Part shown: in pieces, positions 18,840 to 26,873 of the stretch
How positions within the stretch are numbered: the first letter of the stretch is position 1
How the letters are laid out: the number at the start of each line of letters is the position of its first letter
Assembly: GCF_003312875.1 (NCBI RefSeq)
Contig: NZ_CP015163.1
Location: 5,084,001-5,148,000 of the forward strand
DNA: 64,000 nucleotides
Source of the DNA: Amycolatopsis albispora
GTDB lineage: Bacteria > Actinomycetota > Actinomycetes > Mycobacteriales > Pseudonocardiaceae
Direction: 5' to 3'
The notes under the pieces: generated by a model
Told to the model about the DNA's origin: nothing
The model's input: only the letters and a program-made list of their open reading frames with translations
Databases searched by the model: none
Program-made: the position numbers and the translations under genes

Positions 18840-20117
18840 TCAGCAGATGCTGTCCGACGGCTTCGGGTTGCCGAGGCCGAACAGCGGGCGCAGCTTGAGC
18901 CCGATCCAGGTGCCGCCGAGCGCGAACAGGCCCCACAGCCAGCCGTGCAGGCTGCCCACGGAGATGCCGCCGAGATAGGCGCCGATGTTGCAGCCGCCCG
19001 CCAGCCGCGCGCCGATGCCCATCAGGACGCCGCCGAGCACCGCGGCCACCGCGGTGCGCCACGGGATCTGGCTGTGGATCTTCCACGCCCCGGCCGCCGC
19101 GGCGGCGATCGCGGCGCCGATCATGATGCCCACGTTGGTCAGCGTGGTCTTGTCCGTCCACACAGGACTCGCGAGTGCCTTGGCGTTGCTCGTGCTCTGC
19201 CAGAACTCCCAGGCCTCCGGGTGCAGGCCGAACAGCTGCAGCACCTTCGCGCCCCACAGCGCGAAGGCGAAGGTGACGCCCCAGATCCCGCCGGACACCA
19301 GGAAAACCGCGCCGGCGAGCACGCCGAGCACCACCGCGCCGACCAGGATCGGCCACGAGCCGCGCAGGATCCTGGCGAAGCCGCTGGCGGTCGGCACCAC
19401 GTCCACCGGCGGCGGGTTCCGGCGTGCCTGCACGAGCTTGGTCACGTAGACGATGGCGACCAGCACGGCGATGGTGATCAGCCAGGAGCCGAACCAGCCG
19501 ACGTGGTCGGCCAGCAGCACGCCCGGCAGCGACGGCCAGCCGTCGAAGAGCGGGAAAGCCCAGGTGTAGAGCACGGAACCGGCGATGAAGCCGCCGAGCG
19601 TGAGCACGATCGTCGACTGCCCGGAGCCGACCGCGAACAGCGTGCCTGACGCGCAGGCGCCGCCCAGCTGCATGCCGATCGCGAAGAGCACCGCCCCGGC
19701 GAACAGGGCCAGGCCGATCGGGCCGCCGGTGGCCTTGGGCACCGAGCCGAACAGCCCGGAGCCGGTGGACACGATGAGCGCGATCAGCGTGGCCGCGGTG
19801 CCGAGGAGCAGGGTGTGGGCGCGGAGGCCCTGGCCGTTGCCGACGGCGATCAGCTGGCGCCAGGCCGAGGTGAAGCCGAAGCGGGAGTGGAACAGGGCCA
19901 GCCCGAGGCCGAGCCCGAGTGCGAGGAGGACGCCGTTTTTGGCGCCGTAGGAGGCCCAGACGTACCAGGTCAGCCCCACCGCGAGCAGCCCGGCGACGGC
20001 CAGCGGCACCACCCGGACCGGCTCCTCGGGCCGCGGCGCGGGGGCGGCGCAGGAGGTCGGGAAGGCGGGGAGGAACTTCGGCTCGGACTTGGACTCGGTC
20101 TTGGACGCGGCCACCAT
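18840..20117 (-). CDS. YeeE/YedE-family sulfur-compound transporter
   Basis: This 425-residue protein has about ten membrane helices after a basic, Pro-rich N-terminal tail. Two half-repeats each carry a conserved Cys-Gly motif, G-G-A-C-A-S-G-T and G-G-C-N-I-G-A-Y-L-G, the family signature for thiosulfate or related sulfur uptake. The C-terminus ends in Cys. It starts at the ATG at 20117. Proximity to metB and cbs suits a role in sulfur supply, but the substrate is inferred. Confidence 0.88.
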   Translation of the reverse strand: MVAASKTESKSEPKFLPAFPTSCAAPAPRPEEPVRVVPLAVAGLLAVGLTWYVWASYGAKNGVLLALGLGLGLALFHSRFGFTSAWRQLIAVGNGQGLRAHTLLLGTAATLIALIVSTGSGLFGSVPKATGGPIGLALFAGAVLFAIGMQLGGACASGTLFAVGSGQSTIVLTLGGFIAGSVLYTWAFPLFDGWPSLPGVLLADHVGWFGSWLITIAVLVAIVYVTKLVQARRNPPPVDVVPTASGFARILRGSWPILVGAVVLGVLAGAVFLVSGGIWGVTFAFALWGAKVLQLFGLHPEAWEFWQSTSNAKALASPVWTDKTTLTNVGIMIGAAIAAAAAGAWKIHSQIPWRTAVAAVLGGVLMGIGARLAGGCNIGAYLGGISVGSLHGWLWGLFALGGTWIGLKLRPLFGLGNPKPSDSIC

Positions 20118-20240
20118 GACTCCAGGCGATCATCGGGCGGAACGCACCGAAGGTAGGTGGCGGGCACACCCCGTCGCACCCCATCCCACAGAGTGCGACG
20201 CACCCTTACGGCCGCACCCGCACCGCCGAACGCAAGCAGC
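20118..20240. other. Start of the 660-bp gene-free repeat island
   Basis: The gap between the YeeE/YedE start (20117) and the stop of the Bax-inhibitor-like gene (20778) has no convincing gene. This first part should hold the YeeE/YedE promoter, but I see no clear -35/-10. It then passes into C-rich tandem repeats. Confidence 0.6.
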
Positions 20241-20312
20241 GCCGCACGCCCCGCTCGGCGCCGCACGCCCCTCGGCGCCGCACGCCCCGCTCGGCGCCGC
20301 ACGCCGCCGCCG
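20241..20312. repeat. 17-19-bp C-rich tandem repeats
   Basis: Units of the form GCCGCACGCCCCGCTCG occur at least three times, with a further partial unit, at a 17-19-bp period. All frames give low-complexity R/A/P protein, so I treat this as non-coding. Confidence 0.75.
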
Positions 20313-20432
20313 ACGCATTCCCCTCGCCCGCACCCACACCGCCGACGCACGGCCCTCCCCGCACCCACACCGCCGACGTATGCCCTTCGCCGCACCCACG
20401 CCGCTGACCCATGCCCCTTCCCGCGCCGCACC
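20311..20432. repeat. 31-32-bp tandem array, about 3.8 units
   Basis: Units start at 20311, 20343, 20374 and 20405, with shared blocks CGACG(C/T)A at the start and CGCACCCAC(A/G)CCGC at the end. Later units have drifted. The period equals that of the direct repeat at 20531/20562. Confidence 0.75.
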
Positions 20433-20530
20433 TCGATCCCGACGCGCGCCCCGAGACGAATACGGCCCTCGGCAGGAGACCGGCGCAGCCCCCGTCGCGC
20501 GCGCCGGTGGGCGACGGGCGAGCGAAATCC

Positions 20531-20585
20531 GCCCCCAAAGCCACATTCGTGTCCCGCCAGCGCCCCCAAAGCCACATTCGTGTCC
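20531..20585. repeat. Direct repeat of half palindromic elements
   Basis: A 24-bp sequence at 20531-20554 is repeated exactly at 20562-20585, 31 bp apart. Each holds AAAGCCACATTCGTG, the arm core of the 55-bp palindromic family with a changed outer end (GTGTCC rather than GTGACA). Confidence 0.88.
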
Positions 20586-20652
20586 GGCGGGGCGGAGGCC
20601 CGGCCCGTGGGCCGCGGCTGGGCACTCCCCCGCCCCTCCCCGCGCCGCCGAC

Positions 20653-20707
20653 TGTCACGAATGTGGCTTTCGGGACGCCAAACGTCTCGAAAGCCACATT
20701 CGTGACA
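20653..20707. repeat. 55-bp palindromic element, copy B
   Basis: Two 25-bp arms (20653-20677 and 20683-20707) flank the loop CCAAA. The arms match copy A at 8163 apart from one base in the left arm (G for A at arm position 21), which leaves a G-T wobble. It lies 12 bp before the terminator of the Bax-inhibitor-like gene. Confidence 0.9.
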
Positions 20708-20718
20708 CCTCCGCGCAC

Positions 20719-20760
20719 AAAAAGGGGCGGCACCCGGCCCAAGGCCGGATGCCGCCCCTT
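20719..20760 (-). terminator. Terminator of the Bax-inhibitor-like gene
   Basis: An 18-bp stem with one mismatch and a 3-4-nt loop is followed on the minus strand by TTTTT (complement of 20719-20723). It lies 18 bp after the stop at 20778. Confidence 0.9.
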
Positions 20761-20777
20761 CCACCAAATCCGGAGCG

Positions 20778-21596
20778 CTAGTCGCTCTGCAGGTACGAGA
20801 GCAGCCGCAGGATCTCCAGGTACAGCCAGACCAGCGTGGTCATCAGGCCGAACGCCGCGAACCACGCCCACTTCGACGGCATGCCCTCGCGGATCATCCG
20901 GTCGGCCTGGTCGAAGTCCAGCAGGAAGCTGAACGCCGCGATGCCGATCACCACCAGGCTGAAGATGATCGCGATCGGCCCGCCGTCGCGCAGCGGGTTG
21001 AAGCCGAAGAAGCTGGTCACCAGGTTGACCAGCATCAGGATCGCGGCGCCGACGACGGCCCCGATGATCCACTTGGTCAGCTTGGGGGTGACCTTCACCG
21101 CGCCGGTCTTGTAGACCACCAGCATGGTGACGAACACACCGGCGGTGCCGATGATGGCCTGCAGCGCGATGCCCGGGTAGAGCATCTCGAACAGCCCGGA
21201 GATCGCACCGAGGAACACACCTTCGGCGGCCGAGTAGGCCAGCGTCAGCGGCCCGCTCGGCTTCTGCTTGAAGATGATGACCAGCGAAATCACGAGGCCG
21301 ACCAGCATGCCGCCGATCATCACCCCGAGAATCGGGCCCATCGCGTTGGCCGCGGCCTGGCCCTGTGCCCAGATCGCGGCGATGATGCCGGTGATGAGCG
21401 CTACGCCGAGGCTCATCCCGGTCTTGATGACGACGTCGTCGACGGTCATGGGCCGGTCGGCGGAGCCGGCCGGAGCCTGCGGCGGGCCGTAGCCGGGCAC
21501 GCCACCCTGCGGCTGGCCGAAGCCCATGTTCGGCCCGTACTGGGTTCCGTTGCCCACGGGCAAGCGCCGGAACGCGGGGTTGCTGCTGGAACGCAC
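20778..21596 (-). CDS. Bax inhibitor-1 / YccA-family membrane protein
   Basis: This 272-residue protein has a Pro/Gly-rich cytoplasmic N-terminus of about 50 residues and seven membrane helices with the family patterns (Y-S-A-A-E-G-V-F-L-G and L-D-F-D-Q-A-D). Homologues have been described as pH-sensitive Ca2+ leak channels or as FtsH-associated; the role in actinomycetes is unknown. The GTG at 21596 has AGGAGG upstream. It is divergent from the SDR gene. Confidence 0.9.
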   Translation of the reverse strand: MRSSSNPAFRRLPVGNGTQYGPNMGFGQPQGGVPGYGPPQAPAGSADRPMTVDDVVIKTGMSLGVALITGIIAAIWAQGQAAANAMGPILGVMIGGMLVGLVISLVIIFKQKPSGPLTLAYSAAEGVFLGAISGLFEMLYPGIALQAIIGTAGVFVTMLVVYKTGAVKVTPKLTKWIIGAVVGAAILMLVNLVTSFFGFNPLRDGGPIAIIFSLVVIGIAAFSFLLDFDQADRMIREGMPSKWAWFAAFGLMTTLVWLYLEILRLLSYLQSD

Positions 21597-21667
21597 CTGA
21601 TCCTCCTGGATCTACTGGCACCTTGCATCGGGTATAACGACCGCGCGTGCCGGCCGGTTCCCGTCGG

Positions 21668-21683
21668 GTAAAGACAACTTTAC
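21668..21683. promoter_or_regulatory. GTAAAG-N4-CTTTAC dyad in a divergent promoter region
   Basis: A perfect 6-bp inverted repeat with spacer ACAA lies 72 bp from the Bax-inhibitor-like start and 105 bp from the SDR start. It is AT-rich against a GC-rich background, which suits a regulator or promoter site. Confidence 0.4.
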
Positions 21684-21787
21684 TCATACCGGCGAGTGCC
21701 GGTGCACCACACACTAGGGACCGTTGATCACGGTTGTACCCGCACCGCGGTGGCACAATGCACGTCCGGCGAACTTCTGGAGGAAAA

Positions 21788-23782
21788 ATGGCGACCTTCC
21801 TGGTGACCGGGGCGACCGGGCTGATCGGCCGCCACTTCACGAGCCGCCTGCTCACCCGCGAGGAAGTCGACTCGGTCACGCTGGTGGTCCGCGAATCCTC
21901 CCGCGCCAGGCTGTCCGCCCTCGTCGACGGCTGGCCGCATCCCGAACGGGTGAAACTGGTCACCGGCGACCTCACCGAACCGCTGCTCGGCCTGGACGAG
22001 GCCACCCGTGACGAGCTGCGCGGCCAGGTCGACCACGTCATGCACCTCGCCGCGCTCTACGACCTCACCGCCGACGACGAGGAGAGCATCCGCGCCAACG
22101 TCGAGGGCACCGCGCAGGTCCTGGCCCTGTCCGCCGACCTGCGGGCGGGCCGCCTGCACCACGTGTCGTCGGTGGCCGTGGCCGGTGACTACCAGGGCGT
22201 GTTCACCGAGGAGATGTTCGACGCGGGCCAGCGCCTGCCGACCCCGTACCACCGCACCAAGTTCGAGGCCGAGCGCCTGGTCCGCGAGCAGCACGAGGTG
22301 CCGTACCGGATCTACCGCCCGGCCGCGGTGGTCGGCCACTCGCGCACCGGCGAGATGGACAAGATCGACGGCCCGTACTACGTCTTCCCCGCCATCTCGC
22401 GGCTCACCTCGCTGCCGAGCCTGCCGCTGGTCGGCCCGGACATCGGCGACACCAACCTGGTCCCGGTCGACTACGTGGCCGACGCGCTGGTCGCGCTCAG
22501 CCTCAAGCCCGGCCTGGACGGGCAGGTCTTCCACCTGGTCAACCCGGAACCGCAGCCGGTCACCGACGTCTACAACGCCTTCGCCAAGGCCGCGGGCGCG
22601 CCGACGATCAGCACCGAGCTGGACGAGCGGCTCTCGCGCGGGGTGCTCAAGCTGATCAGGTTCAGCGAGAACATCCCCGGGGTCTCGATCGCGCGCGACG
22701 CGGTGCTGGAACGGCTCGGCATCCCGCCGGTGCTGCTGGACACGATGACCTTCCCGTCGGTGTTCTCCTCGGCGAGCACGCGCAAGGCGCTGGCCGGGTC
22801 CGGCGTGGAGGTGCCGCGGCTGGACGACTACGCGCCCGCGCTGTGGCGGTACTGGCGCGAGCACCTCGACCCGTTCCGCGCGCGCAAGCACGGCCCGCGC
22901 GGTGAGCTGGACGGCCGCCGCGTGATCATCACCGGCGCGTCGTCGGGCATCGGCCGGGCGACCGCGCTCAAGGTGGCCGAGCAGGGCGGGGTGCCGCTGC
23001 TGGTGGCGCGGCGGCAGCACGAACTCGAGGAGGTCCGCGACGAGATCATCGCCGCCGGCGGGCACGCCTCGGTGTACCCGGCGGACCTGACCGACGAGGA
23101 GTCGGTGCACAAGGCGGTCGACGCCATGCTCGCCGAGCACGGCCGCATCGACATGCTGGTGAACAACGCGGGCCGGTCGATCCGGCGCTCGATCAAGCTG
23201 TCCTACGACCGCTTCCACGACTACGAGCGCGCGATGGCGATCAACTACTTCGGCGCGGTCCGGCTCATCCTCGCCGTGCTGCCGCACATGTCGGAGCGCA
23301 AGTTCGGGCACATCGTGAACGTGTCCTCGATCGGCGTGCAGGGCATCGCGCCGCGGTTCTCCGCGTACGCCGCGTCGAAGGCCGCGCTCGACTACTTCTC
23401 GCGCATCGCCGCCACCGAGACCCACGGCGACGGCATCACCTTCACCACCATCCACATGCCGCTGGTGCGCACGCCGATGATCCGGCCGACCAAGATCTAC
23501 GACGCGTTCCCGACAAAATCACCCGATCAGGCGGCGGAGATGGTGCTCAAGGCGCTCAAGGAGCGGCCGAAGCACATCGGCACGCCGATCGGCCAGGCCA
23601 TCGGGCTGGCCTACACGCTCACCCCCGGGCTCACCGATGCCGTGGCGTACCAGGGCTTCCGCATCTTCCCGGACTCGACGGCGGCCGGCGGCGAGGGCGG
23701 GCTCAAGATCGGCCGTGGCGAACGTCACCTGTCGAAGGCGGCCACCGCACTCGCGAAATTGACCAAGGGATTCCACTGGTAG
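21788..23782 (+). CDS. Two-domain oxidoreductase: NAD-epimerase-like plus classical SDR
   Basis: The 664-residue protein joins two Rossmann enzymes. Residues 1-360 resemble extended SDR / thioester-reductase proteins (T-G-A-T-G-L-I-G-R and Y-H-R-T-K). Residues ~375-664 are a classical SDR (T-G-A-S-S-G-I-G-R, N-N-A-G and Y-A-A-S-K). The ATG at 21788 has GGAGGA upstream. Similar fused proteins in mycolic-acid bacteria are linked to fatty acyl-CoA or lipid reduction. Substrate not deducible. Confidence 0.88.
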   Translation: MATFLVTGATGLIGRHFTSRLLTREEVDSVTLVVRESSRARLSALVDGWPHPERVKLVTGDLTEPLLGLDEATRDELRGQVDHVMHLAALYDLTADDEESIRANVEGTAQVLALSADLRAGRLHHVSSVAVAGDYQGVFTEEMFDAGQRLPTPYHRTKFEAERLVREQHEVPYRIYRPAAVVGHSRTGEMDKIDGPYYVFPAISRLTSLPSLPLVGPDIGDTNLVPVDYVADALVALSLKPGLDGQVFHLVNPEPQPVTDVYNAFAKAAGAPTISTELDERLSRGVLKLIRFSENIPGVSIARDAVLERLGIPPVLLDTMTFPSVFSSASTRKALAGSGVEVPRLDDYAPALWRYWREHLDPFRARKHGPRGELDGRRVIITGASSGIGRATALKVAEQGGVPLLVARRQHELEEVRDEIIAAGGHASVYPADLTDEESVHKAVDAMLAEHGRIDMLVNNAGRSIRRSIKLSYDRFHDYERAMAINYFGAVRLILAVLPHMSERKFGHIVNVSSIGVQGIAPRFSAYAASKAALDYFSRIAATETHGDGITFTTIHMPLVRTPMIRPTKIYDAFPTKSPDQAAEMVLKALKERPKHIGTPIGQAIGLAYTLTPGLTDAVAYQGFRIFPDSTAAGGEGGLKIGRGERHLSKAATALAKLTKGFHW

Positions 23783-23830
23783 GGCAGGTCGAACGCGGAC
23801 GCGGTCCCGGGCGCGGGTAACGTCGAGGCC

Positions 23831-24910
23831 ATGGCTGGAAGTGCTGGACGGTCCTCCGAACGCGAAACCGGATTCCTCCCCCTCCGTCGGGAATACGGGC
23901 AGGCGTGGCACGGGTTCGATCGCAGCCAGGTGCTGCAGTACCTGGACCACGTCGAGGCCCAGGTGCGCCGGATCATGGCCGATCGCGATTCGGCCATGGC
24001 GCAGGCCAGCACGCTGTCCAGGGAACTGGAGAACGCCCGGCGGGAGATCAGCAACCTGCACGCGCGGGTCGAGGAGCTGAAGAAGCCGCCGGAGCGGCTC
24101 GAGGACCTCGACGAGCGCATGCAGCGCACGGTCAAGCTCGCCCAGATGCGGGCCGAGGAGATCACCCAGCGCGCGAAGGTGGCCGCCGAGAACCACTGGA
24201 CGGCGACCACCGAAGCCGCGGACAAGCTGCGTGACCGCTACACCAAGCTGCTGGCCGAAGTGGACAAGCAGGCCGACGCGATCCAGCGCGAGCAGCGTGC
24301 CGCGCTCGACGCCACGCGGGCCGAGGTGCAGCGCCTGACCGTGGACGCCACCCGCCACCGCGAGCGGCTCGACATCGAGGCCGAGCGCAAGCGCCGTTCG
24401 CTGGAGATGGAGTTCGACGCCAAGCACGCCGCGGACCACGCCGCGCTGGAGAAGCACGTCGCCGACCAGCGCGCGGCGAGCAAGCAGCAGGCCGAGCGCC
24501 GGCTGGCCGAGGCGACGGCGGAGGCCAAGCGCCGGGTGGACGAAGCCACCGCCGAGGCCAAGCGCCTGGTCGACGAGGCCACCAGGGACGCCGAGCGCCG
24601 CACCACCGACGCCACCACCAAGGTCAACAAGCTCTCCGAGCTCCAGCAGCAGGCGCTCGCCCGGCTGCGTGCCGCGGACGAGGTGCTCAGCCGCAACGCC
24701 GAAGCGCTCGACCCGCTGGAGGACGAGGCGGACGAGTCGATCACCGCGCCGGCCGACGCGGAGAAGGCCGCCGCTGCCGAGTCGAAGGACGAGGACAAGA
24801 AGCCGTCGCCCAACGGAAACGGCAGCGGCAGCGGCAGCGGCAGTGGCAGCGGCAATGGCGGTGGCAACGGCGTCAAGCCGGAACCGGAGAAGGCCAGCGC
24901 GTCGTCGTGA
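23831..24910 (+). CDS. DivIVA-like coiled-coil protein with Gly/Ser tail
   Basis: This 359-residue protein has a DivIVA-type N-terminal region (F-D-R-S-Q-V-L-Q-Y-L-D-H-V, about 29-41), then a long coiled coil to about residue 295 with A-E-A-K-R repeats, and an acidic tail. A (Gly-Ser)n tract near the end is encoded by a GGCAGC microsatellite at about 24820-24870. Such proteins mark curved membranes or scaffold polar growth. A TAACGT box 7 nt before the ATG suggests leaderless expression. Its 3' end overlaps the convergent gene by 38 bp. Confidence 0.87.
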   Translation: MAGSAGRSSERETGFLPLRREYGQAWHGFDRSQVLQYLDHVEAQVRRIMADRDSAMAQASTLSRELENARREISNLHARVEELKKPPERLEDLDERMQRTVKLAQMRAEEITQRAKVAAENHWTATTEAADKLRDRYTKLLAEVDKQADAIQREQRAALDATRAEVQRLTVDATRHRERLDIEAERKRRSLEMEFDAKHAADHAALEKHVADQRAASKQQAERRLAEATAEAKRRVDEATAEAKRLVDEATRDAERRTTDATTKVNKLSELQQQALARLRAADEVLSRNAEALDPLEDEADESITAPADAEKAAAAESKDEDKKPSPNGNGSGSGSGSGSGNGGGNGVKPEPEKASASS

Positions 24911-25958
24911 CCGCCGGGAAGTCCACGTAACCCTTCAGCGCCGAGCCGTAGTGGAGCTGCTTGTCCACCTGGACCAGTGGCGCGCCGGTGGCGAACCGGG
25001 CCGGTAGGTCCGGGTTGCCGATGAACAACCGGCCGAACGCGATCACGTCGGCCAGCCCGGCCTCGAGCAGCCGTTCCGCGTCCTCGCGGCCGGACGGCGG
25101 GCCCTGGTGCAGGTTGCCGACGAGCAGCCCTGGCCAGTGCGGCCGCACCTCCGGGAACACCTTCTCGTCGGTGCCGACCACGTGCAGGTACGCGAGCCCG
25201 AGCCGGGTGAACTCGCCCAGCAGCTCGCGGTAGAGCGCCGGCCAGTCCTTCTCGACCAGGTCGTTCTCCGGGTTGCCCGGCGAGATCCGGTAACCGACGC
25301 GGTCGGCGCCGACGGCCGCGACCACGGCCTCGGTGACCTCCAGCGGGTACCGGATCTTCTCGCGGTAGCGGTCGGTGCGCAGGTTCGTGTTGTCGGCGAG
25401 GAACTCGTGCAGCAGGTAACCGTTCGCGCCGTGGATCTCGACACCGTCGAACCCGGCGTCGATCGCGTTGCGCGCGGCGGTCGCGAAGTCCTCGACGAGC
25501 CGCTCCAGCTCGGCGGTGCTCAGCGCGCGCGGAGTGGTCGTCCCGGTCCAGCCGCCCTTGACGTAGACCCGGCCTTCGGCACGCACGGCCGAGGGCGCGA
25601 CGGTCTGCTCGCCGATCAGCGACGGGTGGCTGACCCGGCCGGCGTGCCACAGCTGGGCGAAGACACGCCCGCCCGCCGCGTGCACCGCGGTGGTCACCTC
25701 ACGCCAGGCGGCGACCTGCTCGGCGGTCGCGATCCCGGGCACGCCGGGGGTGCTCTTGCCGGTGCGCACCGGCCAGATCCCCTCGGTGACGATCAGCCCG
25801 GCGCTCGCGCGCTGGGCGTAGTACAGGCTGGTCAGCGGGTGCGGGACGCCGGTGTCGTCGTCGGCGCGGCCGCGGGTCATCGGCGCCATCGCGACGCGGT
25901 TCGGGAGCGAGAGCGAGCCGTCCCGGTAGGGGCGGAGCAGCGGGCTTTCGGTAGGCAT
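24873..25958 (-). CDS. Old Yellow Enzyme-family NAD(P)H:flavin oxidoreductase
   Basis: This 361-residue FMN enzyme reduces activated C=C bonds of enones or nitro compounds. Diagnostic parts are A-P-M-T-R-G-R-A near the N-terminus, Q-L-W-H-A-G-R, E-I-H-G-A-N-G-Y-L-L with the substrate-binding His and Asn, and F-G-R-L-F-I-G-N-P-D-L for FMN phosphate. The start at 25958 lies 6 nt from a TAGCTT box in a MerR-type promoter, so it is probably controlled by the divergent MerR gene and made from a leaderless mRNA. Confidence 0.93.
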   Translation of the reverse strand: MPTESPLLRPYRDGSLSLPNRVAMAPMTRGRADDDTGVPHPLTSLYYAQRASAGLIVTEGIWPVRTGKSTPGVPGIATAEQVAAWREVTTAVHAAGGRVFAQLWHAGRVSHPSLIGEQTVAPSAVRAEGRVYVKGGWTGTTTPRALSTAELERLVEDFATAARNAIDAGFDGVEIHGANGYLLHEFLADNTNLRTDRYREKIRYPLEVTEAVVAAVGADRVGYRISPGNPENDLVEKDWPALYRELLGEFTRLGLAYLHVVGTDEKVFPEVRPHWPGLLVGNLHQGPPSGREDAERLLEAGLADVIAFGRLFIGNPDLPARFATGAPLVQVDKQLHYGSALKGYVDFPAVTTTRWPSPVPA

Positions 25959-25964
25959 GCGGCG

Positions 25965-25996
25965 AAGCTAAACCCTCACACTGGCGTGAGGGTCAA
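25965..25996 (-). promoter_or_regulatory. MerR-type promoter with dyad
   Basis: On the minus strand TTGACC (25991-25996) is separated by 19-20 bp from TTAGCTT (25965-25971). The spacer holds the inverted repeat CCTCAC / GTGAGG. A long spacer with a central dyad is the hallmark of promoters that MerR-family proteins untwist to activate. It serves the Old Yellow Enzyme gene and faces the MerR gene. Confidence 0.75.
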
Positions 25997-26010
25997 GCTA
26001 ATCTCTCCCC

Positions 26011-26424
26011 ATGAGGATCGGTGACCTGTCCCGGCGCACCGGGGTCAGTGTGCGGGCTCTGCGGTACTACGAAGAAGAGCACCTGCTCCAGCCCGGCCGC
26101 GACGCCAACGGGTACCGCTGCTTCCAGGAGAGCGACGTCGCCAAGGTCGTGCAGATCCAGCTGTTCTACTCGGCCGGGCTGTGCAGCAGCAAGATCGCGC
26201 AGCTGCTGCCGTGCGTGGAGGGCACGGCGGAGTACATCGTGCCGGGGCCGGGGCTGGCGAAGGACCTCGAAGTGGCCAGGCAGCGCATCCGCGGCCAGAT
26301 CGCCGAGCTGGAGACCTCGCTCGGCATTCTCGAACGCGTGCTCGCGGCGTCGAACGGTTCGGCCGAGCGCTGCGTGCCGGTCACGCGCGGGCCACGCGGC
26401 GCGGTGGACCTGAACATTAGTTGA
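26011..26424 (+). CDS. MerR-family regulator
   Basis: This 137-residue protein begins with the MerR winged helix (M-R-I-G-D-L-S-R-R-T-G-V-S-V-R-A-L-R-Y-Y-E), followed by a dimerisation helix to about residue 115. The C-terminal part is short and holds no metal-binding cysteine cluster, so a small-molecule or redox signal is likelier than a metal. It is divergent from the Old Yellow Enzyme gene with the shared promoter dyad between. TAATCT lies 6 nt before the ATG. Confidence 0.9.
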   Translation: MRIGDLSRRTGVSVRALRYYEEEHLLQPGRDANGYRCFQESDVAKVVQIQLFYSAGLCSSKIAQLLPCVEGTAEYIVPGPGLAKDLEVARQRIRGQIAELETSLGILERVLAASNGSAERCVPVTRGPRGAVDLNIS

Positions 26425-26438
26425 GCTAGGCTGGCCGC

Positions 26439-26873
26439 ATGGCCGTTGCCCAGGAGTTGACCATCGGGGAGATGGTCGAGCGCTGCGGGGTGCCCGCGTC
26501 GGCACTGCGCTTCTACGAACGCGAGGGGCTCATCCGGAGCCGCCGCACCAGCGGGAACCAGCGGCGCTACGGCAGGCACATGCTGCGGCGCGTGGCGTTC
26601 ATCCGGGCTTCGCAGAGCGTCGGCATCCCGCTCGCGGTGATCCGCGAGGTGCTGGACTTCCTGCCCGCGGATGCCCCGCCCACCAAGGAGTTCTGGGAGC
26701 GGGCCTCGGAGTGCTGGCGCAAGGAGCTGAACAGCCGCATCGAGAAGATGGAGCGGATGCGCGACCGGTTCACCGAGTGCATCGGCTGCGGCTGCCTGTC
26801 GTTCGAGCAGTGCCAGCTGATGAACCCGGAGGACAAGCTGGCCGCGCTCGGCCCCGGCCCGCGACGGCTCTAG
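26439..26873 (+). CDS. soxR: SoxR, redox-sensing MerR-family regulator
   Basis: The 144-residue protein is a MerR-type winged helix with C-terminal cysteines C114, C117, C119 and C125 (C-x2-C-x-C-x5-C), the SoxR [2Fe-2S] site. In actinomycetes SoxR responds to redox-active metabolites and activates a small set of oxidoreductase and efflux genes. The nearby Old Yellow Enzyme could be such a target, though the adjacent MerR gene is the closer candidate. TAGGCT lies 6 nt before the ATG, suggesting a leaderless mRNA. Confidence 0.94.
   Translation: MAVAQELTIGEMVERCGVPASALRFYEREGLIRSRRTSGNQRRYGRHMLRRVAFIRASQSVGIPLAVIREVLDFLPADAPPTKEFWERASECWRKELNSRIEKMERMRDRFTECIGCGCLSFEQCQLMNPEDKLAALGPGPRRL

Noticed and set aside
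20157..20705. Open frames through the repeat island, some with C-H-E-C-G-F-R-D-type text
   Set aside because: They are translations of the palindromic element and of C-rich tandem repeats, with no start signal or domain.
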